From the NCBI GenBank assembly GCA_031216125.1, contig CM062377.1:56908549-56972548 (forward strand): DNA of 64,000 nucleotides, written 5' to 3'. This document shows positions 23,610-36,400 of the stretch, piece by piece. The translations under genes were made by a program, and so were the position numbers. Source of the DNA: Dalbergia cochinchinensis (Eukaryota; Streptophyta; Magnoliopsida; Fabales; Fabaceae). The notes below the pieces were generated by a model. The model saw only the letters and a program-made list of their open reading frames with translations. It ran no database searches and was not told the origin of the DNA. Positions within the stretch are counted from its first letter, which is position 1. Every line of letters begins with the position of its first letter.

Positions 23610-25403
23610 CTATTCAGTGAGGCCACCGTAAAGGAACTTAACTTGTGCTTTTGGTGAAGCTCGCTCCATCTCTAACAAATCTTGGGCAATACTTAACATT
23701 TTAGATGTACCTGGGTGATTTGGGGCAAACTTGAAAGTTAGGATCTTCAACGATGAGGAATTTGCAAGAACAAACCGTATCAACTCCAGTACAAGCTCAT
23801 GGTAAGTTCGAACAGTGATATTCACAGTCTGAAGCTGACTAAAGCTACAACTATTGCGTTCCAACTCCTCCAAACACATTGGCACTGGCTCATCAGCTGT
23901 ACAACAGCTCTATAAAAATTTAAACCAAAGAAAAAACAAATGAATCATAATATGACAATAAAAAACAAAATGAGAACAATAGGTCTACTTGCTCACCTTT
24001 ATAACAAGATCCTCCAGATTTGGAGAACTTTTAAGTAAGCAAATAGCAGAACAAAGTTCATCTGACACATTGAAATTCACACCATCCAATTCCAGATACT
24101 TTAAGGAGTTGATTGTGCTCGACAACATCTGGGGAATGGTAGCAGACAAGATCTATGGATCCAAATAAGAAGTTGTCACATATTTTTGTATGCAAACAAA
24201 TGAAATACACAATTCACGAGATATAAGACATGTTTCCCTTTGTGGCCAACAATATACAAGATAAAGGATTTAGATAACAGAACAGTATGACCAAGCTAAG
24301 TAGAAGTGATGTGGACAAATTTCAAAATGAAATAAAGATATCACACATGATGTAAATCAATCCTTGGTTTCACTTTTGCAAAACACAACCCAGCAGCTTG
24401 CATGCCTTTGTGGGAAAAGCACTTCATGTAGAATTGTGCAATTTGAGAGAATAAGATCATATGTGAATTGAATATTTCTATAGCTTTATATAAATCTACC
24501 AAGCTAACATAAGGGCCACCAAATCATACCCAGCTGAACTAAAACAAATAGACTCTTTCATCCATACCAGTACTGTATTTTTCTAACCTTTATGTAACTT
24601 GCTCCTAGAGACAGACTCTCAAGATTTAGGAAGCACTTGATTAAATTGGATATCTCGTCTTTCTCAAAGTTCTGCCCAGGGTTATCACCCAAGATTGCCA
24701 GGTAAATCAGATTATTTGCATTCTGCAAGCGAATTGACTTGATATCTCGATTTTCTGTTATATAGAAGTCTTTCAGAGTAGGAGCAGAGATATCAATAGA
24801 TTCAAAACCAGAACAAAATGTAACAGTAAGTGCATCAAGTAATGGGCAACTAGAAATAAGACTCTCAAGCGCATTGGATTCAAATCTAATGTAAGATAAA
24901 TGGAGTTCAGTCAAACTTTTAAAGCCACAGAAATTGGGCGGAACAGACAGTTTAAAAGTCTGGAGTTCCAAGTAAGCTAAATCCTGACAAGAGAAGAGAT
25001 AAGATGGCATTTGATGGGGCTGATTACGCTTGTTCAGAAGAAGCTCAAGATGTTTAATGCCACTTCTACTCAAAAACAGAATCCATTTATCGAGCCCTCT
25101 GATCGGATAATGAAAAGGACAGATAAGACTAAATTCATTCACCGGGCCATTGTGAAGCAAAAGAACTTCCGTGATTATGCGAGAGATATCAACATGCTTA
25201 TACTTCTTAAAAAATTCATCTCCAAAATCAAGTCGTGGGACTGAAGCCCACAAACACCTCCATTTCCTTGACAAAATGCTAGTCCTAACTACATCTCCGA
25301 TGGGCAAGTTTTGTAGGATGCAACCAATGACATGTATAGGAAGATCACTAATCCGATCAATGCGACCACCACCACGATTAGCCTTTTTGTTGCTCCGAGC
25401 CAT
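23610..25403 (-). CDS. F-box / LRR / FBD-domain protein (423 aa)
   Basis: Three coding exons, all phase 0: 25403-24588 (272 codons), 24152-23997 (52 codons) and 23909-23610 (99 codons plus TAG). Introns have GT...AG ends (donors AAG|GTTAG and AAG|GTGAG; acceptors CATAG and TATAG). A lysine-rich N-terminus is followed by an F-box at residues ~17-60 (DRISDLPIHVI, then VVRTSILSRKWRCLW), which in this family binds SKP1 in SCF ubiquitin ligases. Residues ~110-330 hold degenerate leucine-rich repeats (HLELLLNK, LAYLELQTF, SLTELHLSYI, CPLLDALTV, LKYLELDGV), the likely substrate-binding part. The C-terminus (~340-423) fits the FBD region. The start is the first in-frame ATG after the 5'UTR intron acceptor at 25411. 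No stop or frameshift is seen, and the substrate is unknown. An acceptor and donor in the expected order make the model strong. Confidence 0.88.
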
Positions 25404-25490
25404 AAGTAAACTAGAAACTCAAGCAAAGAGCACAAATTATGATCAAAGTTACGAAAGTACAATGAATACATGAAATGCATCTATATTCAG

Positions 25491-25529
25491 CACATATATA
25501 TATGTATACACACACGCGCGCGCACACAC
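25491..25529. repeat. Alternating purine-pyrimidine tract in the F-box leader intron
   Basis: About 39 bases of alternating CA, TA, TG, CA, CG, CA steps with almost no break, including (CG)4 flanked by (CA)n. Such tracts can adopt Z-DNA; that is a property of the sequence class, not shown here. Confidence 0.75.
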
Positions 25530-26657
25530 TTTCAAATTTTGTTGGATACTTTGTTTGGTATCTGTTGTCACGAACCGACTTGTGGGTAGTGAATGATGCC
25601 TAATGGAACCTCTTCCATTGGCAAGCCTTATTACATATAAGAGAAATTTCGACAAAGTTTCCTCTATTTTTCTATCTAATTCCCACATTCATATCACTTG
25701 TTTTCAGACATATACAATGCCAATTCAACAACATGCAACCTCAGGGTGCCACAGCCAGGCAAAATTGTGCAAAAGTTTATATCATTTTATATAAATCTTG
25801 CAATTACCATAGCATTCGTCCAGACTCATCTTACACATACGTAATCATATAATGTGACCAAATTTACTGATAATCGTTACCCAAGAACATATAAATACAG
25901 ATACATAGTTACGCACACTCATATGCTTATGTTACATCAGTTCCAGAATATCCATGAGCATGGTAAGCAATTATTATGTAGAATTAATAGATTCTATCCA
26001 AAGTTCATATACTATACCATGTCATCATCACGAGTAAAACATGTGGATACATGAAACCGCCACTCAATCCGGACGTATCAACCCAATACGACGGGCTAGC
26101 TATATTTTATATTGACGTAGCACCCACTCACCTTGCTAGCTGATCTTTTATACTAAAATTACCAATATTTCTTTTGTCAGTCAGCCAAAATTCCTTAACA
26201 ACATCATAGTATTGATATTAAATTCACGTTGCTTCTTCACTCTCACATGATAAAATTATGCATTTTGATTAATCCCTAAAATTTGGACTGAAACGAAGTA
26301 AAGGGTCTCAGTTTCCTTCGGGTGAGGTGCAACAGGCCAGAAAAGAAGATAAGATGAGATGCTCACCCCGTAGAGCAAAATTGTTAGGGGCAAGATTCAG
26401 AGAAGCGACAATCAAACAGGCGAACTAAGGCGAATCTAGGGCGGTGGGAACAGGTGAGAGGGCAACGAAACGAACAAGAAGACGCGAACACACGAGCAGC
26501 ACCTGCTCTGCCGGCAGAGGAGAGGACGGTTAGCGGCAGCGCCAGCTCTGTGTAAGGCGAAGAAAGAACGTGAGGGAGTGGCAATTTGTGAGGGGAAGAA
26601 AGATTGTTGTTAGGGATTTTTGATTCAAGATGGGGAGCAGAATTGAGAGTGATGACC

Positions 26658-26680
26658 GAGAGAGAGAGAGAGAGAGAGAG
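26658..26680. repeat. (GA)n microsatellite in the F-box leader
   Basis: Uninterrupted AG run (CT on the gene's strand) near the presumed transcription start. It parallels the CT run at 425-447. Confidence 0.9.
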
Positions 26681-26760
26681 TAATGGAATGGGTCAGGACT
26701 TAGTCGAGTGAAAAAATTAAGAAAAAATGTTATTTGTGATGGTAACGTATATCACGCAAT

Positions 26761-26858
26761 ATTGATTCATATCTCATTTATTGTTAGATAAAATGTAAAT
26801 ATATTTGAATGAGGTCTATATCCTATCCAATAATGAATGAGATATGAATAGATACAAT
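26761..26858. repeat. Imperfect ~100-bp hairpin upstream of the F-box gene
   Basis: The left arm ATTCATATCTCATTTATTG (from 26765) pairs with the right arm around AATGAATGAGATATGAAT (26832-26849), leaving a ~33-base loop. It could be a tiny foldback MITE; no target duplication was fixed. Confidence 0.5.
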
Positions 26859-26869
26859 ATCTCATATAT

Positions 26870-28279
26870 TATGAGTATAAATAACATAACTCAAAAAATA
26901 AAGAAGAAATGTATACAATTACACACTCTTCTAACCAAAAAAAATACACTCTGTTTCTAGGAATATTTTAATCTTCAGGTAAAAAAAAAAGGACAAAACA
27001 AAAAGGAACACTTTAATGTTTTTTTTACAATATATTCTCTCTTTCAGGTACACCCATCACATTACAGAAAATAATTTTCGGTTGTTATTTAATGTCTTTA
27101 GTTAGTTTCCTTTTCTTTAGAATTTCACCATGGAAGTATTGAAAACTACAACATTCAATTCTCAATTTTTATGTCTAATTTTCATTATTTTTTTCACAAA
27201 ACTTGACAAAAATAAAATTGAAAGTTATTTTGTAAACCCTAAACTAAAAATTCAATCTCTCAAGTACGGTTTCTCTTTCACGCATGTGGCATCTTTATCA
27301 TTGGCTGGGAATCTACCATCATATTGGGTTGTCAAATTGGCCTTGTCATCTAGCAGCATCCTTTTTCGGGAGTCCATGGGTTAGCTCTCTTTTGCATTTC
27401 GCCATTTGTCTTTGTAATCCCAATAGGCGAGTTTGTGCTTGTAAGCCCTTGGGCTTTTGTGTGTTTTGTTTCCTTAGCCTTGGATTATTTTATTTCCTTG
27501 TTAACTAATTGCAAGGTGTTCCTCAAGTGTACCTATTGTCCTAGGGATAGTTGGTCTGCTGAATGTTTGATTGAAATCCAGTTTGATAAGAAAAAGAATT
27601 TGTGCGGGTTCCACATGCATCTTTTCCAATCTTTGCTCCTTCTTCATGTGGAATAAATGGCGAAAAATATGCGGAAAAAGGAGTTTTCTCTTCTTCAACT
27701 TTCTTTTCTCCTATTTTTAATTAATCCAATTGATGAATTAGTGTGTTGTTGGACGAAGTAATTTTAGATCTCAGAAAATTAAATCCAAAATGTAAAAATA
27801 TTAAATATTTTAATTGAGTTTTTCATTTTCTAGATTTTTAAAATTTACAAAATGAATCGAGTGGATGACATTTCCATTTTACTTTCATATTTTTTTAAAA
27901 GAACTAGTATACCCACTTAATATATTTTCTTAATTTGTAAAAAAATTGGAAAAATTAATTTTAATTTGCTCACAATTTTTGGATTTCTTTCATTCAAATG
28001 TTTCTATTTGCAAAACCTTTTACATAGTAAATGTGAGAGATAATCATGTTTATTGATGTGAGGATATATATATATATGATTGGAAAATAGCATAAAATTT
28101 TTTATACTTTTAATGCATCAAAATTAAACCAAAAAATAAATTTAGTATCCTCAAAATATAGTAAATAATAAATTAAAAAAGATATCATGAAATTGATCCA
28201 AAACATTTAAAAATATATTCTTTACATTTAAAAATTTTCTATATTATGTTTTGTTTATATAATTTTCACACACAGATAG

Positions 28280-28325
<46 letters not shown>

Positions 28326-28405
28326 GTGAGACTAAAAATTAAATTAGAAATCAAAAGAGTTACAGGATAGTAATTAGTACTTCAAAATAATTTGATACAA
28401 TTTGT
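26870..28405. other. AT-rich intergenic stretch
   Basis: No gene is supported. 27250-27660 is less AT-rich with overlapping frames of 73-84 codons, none recognised. It also holds the (TA)n run at 28281-28321. Confidence 0.45.
28281..28321. repeat. (TA)n microsatellite
   Basis: About 20 TA units, nearly uninterrupted. Confidence 0.92.
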
Positions 28406-28409
28406 AAAA

Positions 28410-29050
28410 AAAATTTCTAGCTAGTGACTTATATTTCACAATTATGTAATGATATGTTATGTAATAATATGACATGTTATCTAGCGAAATAGATCTAAAG
28501 TTGGCTCTTTAAAGAGTTGCAAAACATTAATTGTGATGCATAGAGAGTATGAAACACTTTTACACTATTTTTCAATTAAATCATTTCACTTGCACAATCT
28601 TTCAAATGGTGAATATGAGTCAATCACATGTATTGATATTGAAATACATGATTAACACTATAAAAATTTACTTAAATCCATCAAAATTTGCAACTTGTAC
28701 TATTATCACTAGCTAGGATAGCTATGTTGACAAGAACATGAGTGATATTATAAAATGTTACATGTATCAAATAAGTTTGACTAGATACATAAGTTATATC
28801 ATCAAGTATGACATGTATCAAATTCTAAATGAACTAACAAACGAGATGAAAAAGAAAAGAAAGAAAAAAATTTGGAAGAAGATTTCAATCTGAGACCTTA
28901 TATAGGAAATTTTAGAAAGAGCCGAGTACCAACTAATGACATAGTCTATTTCATTTACTACATTTTATATGTAACACTCAGACACATTCTCATCCTTGAT
29001 TATTTGTTAAAAGAGAGAAATGCAATGGTGGAATTCGTAATGTGGCATTC
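28410..29050. repeat. Unclassified dispersed repeat, copy 1
   Basis: It is matched in the same orientation by 58630-59240. Shared text includes CACAATTATG...AATGATATGTTATG, CATCAAAATTTG, AGTTTGACTAGATACAT, GAAGATTTCAAT and CATTTACTACATTT. Both copies reach TGTAAC(A/G)C (28974, 59164), a word that looks like an LTR start, and similarity fades after it. No coding capacity. Confidence 0.65.
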
Positions 29051-29516
29051 CCATAGCAAATCCCTCCAGAAACATCTCTATTTGATAGTTTCTTTTTCAT
29101 TTTCAAATTTTAAATTTAAAAAATTTATAATCCTCACTTCCTTATCTTCTCATGCCCATGTACATTTCTTTCTTCCTTCCACAACTTTTCTTTTCTCTTA
29201 TTTCCGAAACCAAAAAAAAGAAAAAAAAATCCTTCCTTGTTCTCTCACTTTCAATCCGCACATATAAACCCAAAATATTTCCCAGATCTGATTGTTCCAT
29301 CCCCCATTCTCATTCCCTTTTTTTCTAACCCTTCTTTGTCATCTCTCTTCTCCAGTTCTCCCATTCCCCTCGGCTTTTCTTTAAAATACAACAACAATGG
29401 TGGATAGACAAAGATTATGGAAGGGTAAGGTGGTGCAACATGGGTAGAACAGGGTTGCAATAGGTGGCACTCTGAGTGAGTTGTGCACGGTGATGAGGGA
29501 GAGTGAGATTATGACC

Positions 29517-29686
29517 AGGTAATACTATTTTGACACCAAAAAAGTAGGTGTTTGAATAGACAGCCACTTTATAACCATTGGATGTGATGGATGTTAAGTA
29601 TAAGTGGGACTACCATCATATCTGGTGGTTATAAAATGGGCGTCTGAGTAGACCCCCACTCTTTAGGTGTCAAAATATCATTACTC
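29517..29686. mobile_element. Small Mutator-type MITE, copy 1 (170 bp)
   Basis: The ends GGTAAT...TATTTTGACACC and (reverse complement of right) GAGTAATGATATTTTGACACC are inverted. The interior shares CACTTTATAACCATTGGATG with the copy at 55896-56073. No clear target duplication remains. Confidence 0.65.
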
Positions 29687-29689
29687 TAT

Positions 29690-30544
29690 ATCGAGAGCAG
29701 AGCCTCAGCCGCTTAACATCTCTTTTACGTACTGCCTTCTTCAAATATATATGAAGCTTCCTTCATGGGGAATAAGGTGATATCACATTTCCTTTTCTCT
29801 CATTTTGAAGCCTTCCATCCCATCTTTCATTTCATCCTCATATCTCTTCATCATCCCTCCTCCCATTCCTATGCGGTAATGGTTGTTGGATGACCATGAA
29901 CGATGATGGAATCCTGGAAGGGAAGAGCGACAGTTCGAGATTCTATCCATCTGAGGCATATTCTCGTGGTTGGATGGTGTTGTAGTAATGGTGGCTCACA
30001 GTGTTTGAGATCAAAGCACTGGATTGATATGGCTTAAAGATTGAAGATGTCGGCCTAAGATATCTCACGGCCAATAGTGGCTCGTGATGGCAGAGGAGCG
30101 ATGACGGTTCGCGAAGAGTGAAGACAGATCTGTAGTGGTTCGTGTGCAGTTTGCGGTGGCAGATGGTTGTACACAATATGGTTCTCTTTGCATTTAGGAT
30201 AGTATGGGATGTTAAACCATTCATTTGATGTGTGCTATGCGTGTTTCTAGATTTTTTTTTTTTATAAATAGGTTATGGCCTTAAGCTCTCTTTACCAGCT
30301 TTTTGGAGAAAAAAAATCATCATTTCCTTATTTACAAATATTAGACCCGGGCAGAATATGGTGTTCACAATTGCCTCTCTTTATTTGTTTCTTATTAGAA
30401 AAATATAAAAAATTATTTTTTTTTTATTTTCTTTGTAAAGAATAAGTATAGATATGAACATATATTTTGGGCGACCAAGGGAAACAATGAGGATGCATGA
30501 CTCGGTAGTGCTGATTAATGGAAGTAGAAAGAGAGATAATTGGA
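29690..30544. other. Unassigned stretch, partly GC-richer
   Basis: 29820-30230 is GGT/GATGG-rich (plus strand) with a 93-codon minus frame that resembles nothing I know. Similar wording (GTGGTGGTGATGG-type) occurs at 56330-56700, so it may be repeat-derived. Confidence 0.35.
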
Positions 30545-30655
30545 CGATGATGATGGGAAACTAATGACCTAAAGATGATGTTGAAGGATAAAACATGTGA
30601 ATAAAAATTAGAAATTAAATTCATGTGAAATTTAAAAGCATGTGAAAATGAATGG

Positions 30656-32871
30656 TGCAATACTCATTCATATAGAAGCTAATAATATGAATTTACACAC
30701 GAAGCACAACGGTTAACCTTAAATAAAAAGATTACAAAAGATTGTAGCATGACTGCTTAATATCATTAATTACAAACTGAATATTTCTAAAATTCACAAT
30801 GTAAAATCACACATTAATTAAACATAAGTCCATACGTTCCTAGCAGTTGCCTTCTATTCGGCATTACTTGGCTAATTTGAAATAACCAAAAAAAAAGATA
30901 AAGAAAATGAGAATTTTAAAAAAAATTCTCGATAGAAAATGAATGGTTTTAAAATATTTAAACTATGGTTGGTTTCAGCCGTGTTTGCACGGAAAATAAA
31001 CGGGGCTACAATAATATTATATGAACATAATCAGTTGCTCCATTATAAATAAAATATGTCATGTCGAGCATGTCGTGCATATCTTATCAAAATTATGATT
31101 TCTTTACTTTAGTTTTTTTTTCATTTATTTGTTTGTCTCACACATAATTGAAAGTCTTATCTTAGGGAATTCTCATTCTTTCGTGTTGTTCTTTACGTCG
31201 TGATGACAATGCTAGACTTTTACGTCATTTTAACTAAGGCAGGTAACATAAAAGGATCTTAGATGCATCTCTCTGCCTTGCCAGTGGTTAGCAAAAAAAT
31301 TTAATCGATTATATATATTAAATTAATTAACAGTTTTTGTGCATAAATTCACAATAAAAAATTAATCCGTAAATAAAAGCTCATAAATTAATCAATAATT
31401 TAAATAGTGAAACATGAACTAAAAAATTAAATGCACCAAGATTATAAATTCATGCATAAATAAATTGGACTAAAATAGTATAACCCTGACCAAGTAAAGT
31501 AATATTTCAATAAAAATTTATTAAACCATAGAATTGTCAATCTAATTATTAATTTCAAAAGGGATTAAAATTAGGAAAATTCTTTATTAAATTTTCTCTT
31601 GATATTTTATCAAAGTCCATATGTAGTCTTTGTCAAGTCTTTGTCATCATAAAGTCATAATAAGTTTAATATTTCAAATTTACAACAACCTTCACTTATT
31701 TATTTTTTTTTTTTACTTTAGTTATCTTTTACATCTAATTTAGGTCCTTTATAGAAATTACTATAAACATTGACAACTCAAATTAATATAATATTATGTA
31801 AAAATATGATAAATTCTAAAATGAAAAAATGATAAATTAATGTATAATAGATAGCAACATAAAGAAACATTTGACTAACTTGAATTAAATAATGAACCAC
31901 ATAAATATAAAGAAGAATTAAAATAAAGGAAGAAACCGGAGCGACGACAATCTGCACTGGACAAATAGGGAGAGAAAAAAATCATTAAGTGGCAAAATAA
32001 AAAAGAAGATACCGGAGCACAATAAATTGACGGGACAAGTGAGAAGAGAATAGAGTCTAAGACTCTAAGTTATTAGTATTATTTTCATCAATATTTACGT
32101 TCATAGTCATCAATAAATATAAAAAGAATGATAAAATAAAATGAAAGTATGTGAAACAAGTGATAGTAATAATAAATGTAGCCATGGTTTTATTTTGCAT
32201 AAAAATAAATTTATTTTCTACCTTTAAATTATTATAGAAATGAAAATGTTGATGTACACTAAATTTTTCTCTGCTCTTCGTCCTTCTCTCTCTTTTTTTT
32301 TCCTTTTTCTTTTGTTTTTGGCCTCCCTTTAGTCCCCTCCTCCACATTAACTCTTTCTCTCTCTTTTTTTTTCATATTCTATCTCTTTACTAACATACAT
32401 AGAGAGCACTCACTTCACTACATACACTATAATTTTTTTTTTTTTGTCAAAGCACGTAATTGGTTCAATATATCTAGGCTTAGAAAAGTAGCCTTCCATT
32501 TATTGCATTGTGGTAAGTTGGCGGTGTGTAAATGCACTGTCCAACCACCTCTATTTTTTTTTTTATCTTGTAAAGTAAAATTGTACACTTAATTGTTAAC
32601 ACTTAACCTATTATTACTTATTACTCTTAATAAATTTTATTCTTAACTTAATACAATGTACTTTGAGATTATTCTTACCCATCTATAGTCTTATATTAAA
32701 TAGTTAATATCTGTATTTTAACTTTTTGGTCAAATTTTTAAAATAGATATTGATGCAAAATTATTAAGTAAGACAAATATATGTTTACGTCTAATACATG
32801 ACTTAAAAGTTAAAACTGTTACTACACAAATTATTATTATTATTATTATTATTTTAAAAAAATATGTTAAC
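30656..32871 (-). repeat. 3' LTR of the Ty3/gypsy element
   Basis: It aligns over its length with 41946-44138 in the same orientation, with roughly one difference in ten bases by eye. Both contain GTTTGCACGGAAAATA and GCATAAATTCACAATAA, and end in a (TTA)n run before the terminus. The end near 32871 is ATGTTAAC instead of ATGTTACA. Confidence 0.85.
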
Positions 32872-32880
32872 TCCTTTTTG
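32872..32880 (-). other. Polypurine tract
   Basis: On the minus strand AAAAAGGAG abuts the 3' LTR, the expected place for plus-strand priming. Confidence 0.5.
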
Positions 32881-32884
32881 AAAT

Positions 32885-33479
32885 TTTGCCCCCAAAATTC
32901 ACTAACCTGTTTGATAAAATTCTAAGTAGATCTTCTTGATTTCATCTTCTAGTTTCCACATTGCTTCTTCAAGTGACAACCTTTTCCAAACCATTTTGAC
33001 TAAAGGAATTTCTTTTCCTCTTAAGTTTTTGACAGATCTATCTATGATTTGCATTGGTTTAGCTTCATACGTTAAATCATCTTTTATTTGTATTGTCTCA
33101 TATTCTATGATGTGTTAAAGGTCAAAACAATACTTTCTGAGTTGAGAGATATAAAAGACATTATGAAGATTTGAAAGATTTGGTGGAAGTGCAATTTGAT
33201 ATGCAATTGATCCTACTTTTTGGATTTAAGGGCCCTGCCAATTCCAGTAGTAAAAGTGACTCTAAGGAAGACATGATCCCCTTCTTTAAATACTAAAGCT
33301 CTTTTTCTTTTATCAACATAACTTTTCTATATACTCTATGTAATGAGAAGCTTTTCCCTAATGAACTTGATCTTCTCTGTGGTTTGTTATACTGCGTCAC
33401 GTCCTAGTATACTCTTTTCTCCCACTTCAAACTAGCACAAGGGTGACCTGCACTTTCCACCATATGGAGCTTCAAATGG
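32885..33479 (-). pseudogene. Integrase C-terminal part of the Ty3/gypsy element
   Basis: Read on the minus strand from 33479: PFEAPYGGKCRSPLC, FEVGEKRVY, then FKEGDHVFLRVT and GIGRALKSKK, and at the end VKMVWKG. These correspond to the ALYGRKCRSP, FxVGDxVFLKVSP, KGI(G/M)RFGKxGKL and tail VLWRN landmarks of Tekay-like integrases. It is continuous with 37636-38480 across the solo-LTR insertion. Several stops and frame changes. Confidence 0.75.
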
Positions 33480-33484
33480 TATCA

Positions 33485-36400
33485 TGTAACGTCTCGATTT
33501 TTACTGCTATACAAAATGACCAAAATACCCCTAGGTCATTTCTACACAAGATTTGAGGCCAAAATAGTCCAGGCCATCTTCAATAGGATATTTTGATATT
33601 AGAATAACATTATATGATGATTAAATAGCAATATGTGCAAAAATCGTGATTTTCAATTTTTCAGTGTGCAAATGACCAAAATGCCCCTAAGGTCATTTTT
33701 GCCCCGAAATCAAGGACGGCCAGTCCAGACTATCCTCAAGGGGTTAGTTTTATGCTTGAAGGGGATTATGTGTATTATGGATATTGTAGATGTGAAAATA
33801 TCAACTTCAAATTCTTACCGCAAGTGAAATTACCAAAATACCCCTGTGGTAATTTAACACGAGATTGATAATTTCAACCTAGTCATTGCCTAGAGTTCAA
33901 AATGTTTATTACATGTGTAATTTGATATTTGAAAATGTTCGGATGGTTTCGGGAAATTTTTACGCGAAATTACCATTTTGCCCCTAATTAACAATAAATG
34001 AGCTTATTTACGTAATTAAGTAAATATAGGCAATATTAGGCTCTAATTAAAGATAAATTAATTTTATTTATTTATCTTGAGTCAAAATAATTATTTGAGA
34101 TAATTTTAAAGCATAAAATTATTTTAGAAAATATTGTTTTTCTTTCTTAATTAAAAAGGGGTTCTTAAGACACATAATAGGAAATTAGTGTATTAAATTT
34201 CTTTTTCTTAAAAATAAAATATATTTTAGATTTATTTATTTTTTTATTACTTCAGATTATTTGCACTAAAAATTCCACTACATATGTTGGTCATTTAATT
34301 TTGTAATGGAGCACCTTAAATATTTGATTATTAAGCACTTACTTTAGTTTATCAATTTCTTTTCCACTAACAATTTCTTTTCTCAAAAATAAAATATATT
34401 TTAAATTTATTTTTATTTTATTACTTCAGATTATTAACACTAAAATTTCCACTATAAATGTTGGCCATTTAATTTTGTCTTGAGGAATTTTAAACTCTTG
34501 ATGGTTAAGCCACTTACACTCATTTATCATTTCTAAACCATTACAAATTAAATACCCATCAAATATATGTCCTACCACTCACAAAAATTGAAAAAAATAC
34601 TCCCCATTATAGCCATTAATGCAGCTGCCTCACCCCCCAAAATCCCTATAAATATGTGTTTTCCAAGCCTAATTCACACACAAACATTCATTCTTACCAT
34701 TTGTATTTTTGGTTGTAGTCTTGCTCACAAAAATTAGCCAAAAATCCTCTCTTCTCTCTCTAAATACAAAGCTCTCTTCTTCTTCCTTCTCCACCTCCAA
34801 GAGACTCCATTCTTGATATCCATCCAAGTTCCCAAGCTCAAACAAACACATACATACCGTAAACCAACCCCTAAGCACCTAAACTTTCCATATCCAAACA
34901 CAAGAACACAACAAAAATCCTCCCACCATTTCATCTTCACTTGGCCAAATATATACAATCACTAAGATCAGATTTTTGTCATTGATATCTCATACAAGAT
35001 CAAGCTCTTACTCTAATTAACAAAGAAACAACTTGGTAGGGATTTTATTTCATGTTCTTTCTTTTGTTCTTCCTTTATATTTTTGATTTTTATGATTTGA
35101 TAATGACCATGGCTTGATGATGAGGAATCATGGTGGTGGTTGTGAATCCATCATTTAAATGTCCTCTAAAGCCCAAGATTTAATTCTTGATGACAAAAGA
35201 TTTCTAAAGGAGTTACTAAGTCTTGAGTTTTAAGCTTAATAAGACATAAAAATGAACTTGCATCCATATTTATGTTATAAGTTCTTGCATATCATATTTA
35301 TATTTCAAGCTTTTCATAATCATATTTATATTCCAAGTTATCACTTTAATTCTTGAAGATAATAATATAAACTTGCATATTCATATTTACTTTCAAGTTG
35401 TCACCTAAATCATAAATACCTAAGAATGAATTTGTATCTTTATATTTATATCTCAAGCCTTGCATTTCATATTTATCTTTCCAAGTTATCACCTTATAAT
35501 GATAATAATAAGGTTACAAGACAAGTTTATGATTCTAGTTATCATTTAAATCCTAAAGTTCAAGATTTACTTGTTTTATTTTAAATGACAACTTTGATCA
35601 TGGACACTTCTCATCTATTTATTTTTGGCACTTATATAATTCTGATTTAAATCTTGATATACTTTATTTTTAGGCATGATCTTGTCTTTAAATTTGTACA
35701 AAGAAATTTTGAAAGACCTAGAAATTATAAAGGATTAAGAATACGGTTTTTCTCATGATTTTAAATGCTAAAATTGTAGTATTCTGATCTAATCCTTTAA
35801 AACTGAAAAGGTTACTGATTTAGGATGTTTAGATGAGTTTAAATCGCTAATAGTTATTGTAAAAATTATTTTTGGTACCATAGATGCATAAAAGGGTAGT
35901 TACAAGTGTTAGTTTGGGCCGTTTTGCAAAATGCAGAAAGTTGTGTTTTGAACTATCAACTATGTTATTTCGGCCAAATGATTTTATTTAAAGCTACTAA
36001 TGATATTGAATGTGTCCATGAGTCCAAAATACCATTTATGAAGTTTATATAAAGATTTAGAAATTCGGTCGTCGTTAAATATTAAAAACAAGCGATTTTG
36101 CACTTTGACCCCTAAAATGTATTGAAATTTGGTTTATGGCCTTAAAAGGTTTTTACGATGAGTTTATAACGGTTTCTAATAGTTATATGTCTATTAAAAG
36201 TATTGGTTAATGTTAAAGATCTCTAGTTTGTGAGAAGGTGTTACAAAGGGGTATTTGCATTTTGACCCGTAACCTTTGAGAAATTGTGATTTGACCCTTT
36301 GGGGCTTAAGCGTAAATATTGATAAATTTGATGGCATGAATGCGGTTGATATCTTGTGAAGGCTATATTCATGTGTTGAAACTTATGTGGCTTATGGATA

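Larger units (their letters stand above)
25411..26690 (-). promoter_or_regulatory. 5'UTR exon and 956-bp leader intron of the F-box gene
   Basis: Minus strand: a pyrimidine-rich, less AT-rich leader exon (about 26690-26367) ends ACGGG|GTGAGC. The intron runs 26366-25411 and ends GAGTTTCTAG, seven bases before the ATG. The leader contains a (CT)n run. The transcription start near 26690 is a guess from the edge of the pyrimidine-rich block. Leader introns of this kind often raise expression in plants (established knowledge); here this is inference. Confidence 0.65.

Noticed and set aside
27130..27660. Overlapping plus frames, possibly the RNase H end of a LINE (FTHV-like text)
   Set aside because: The resemblance is limited to a few residues and no A-tail or neighbouring LINE text was found.
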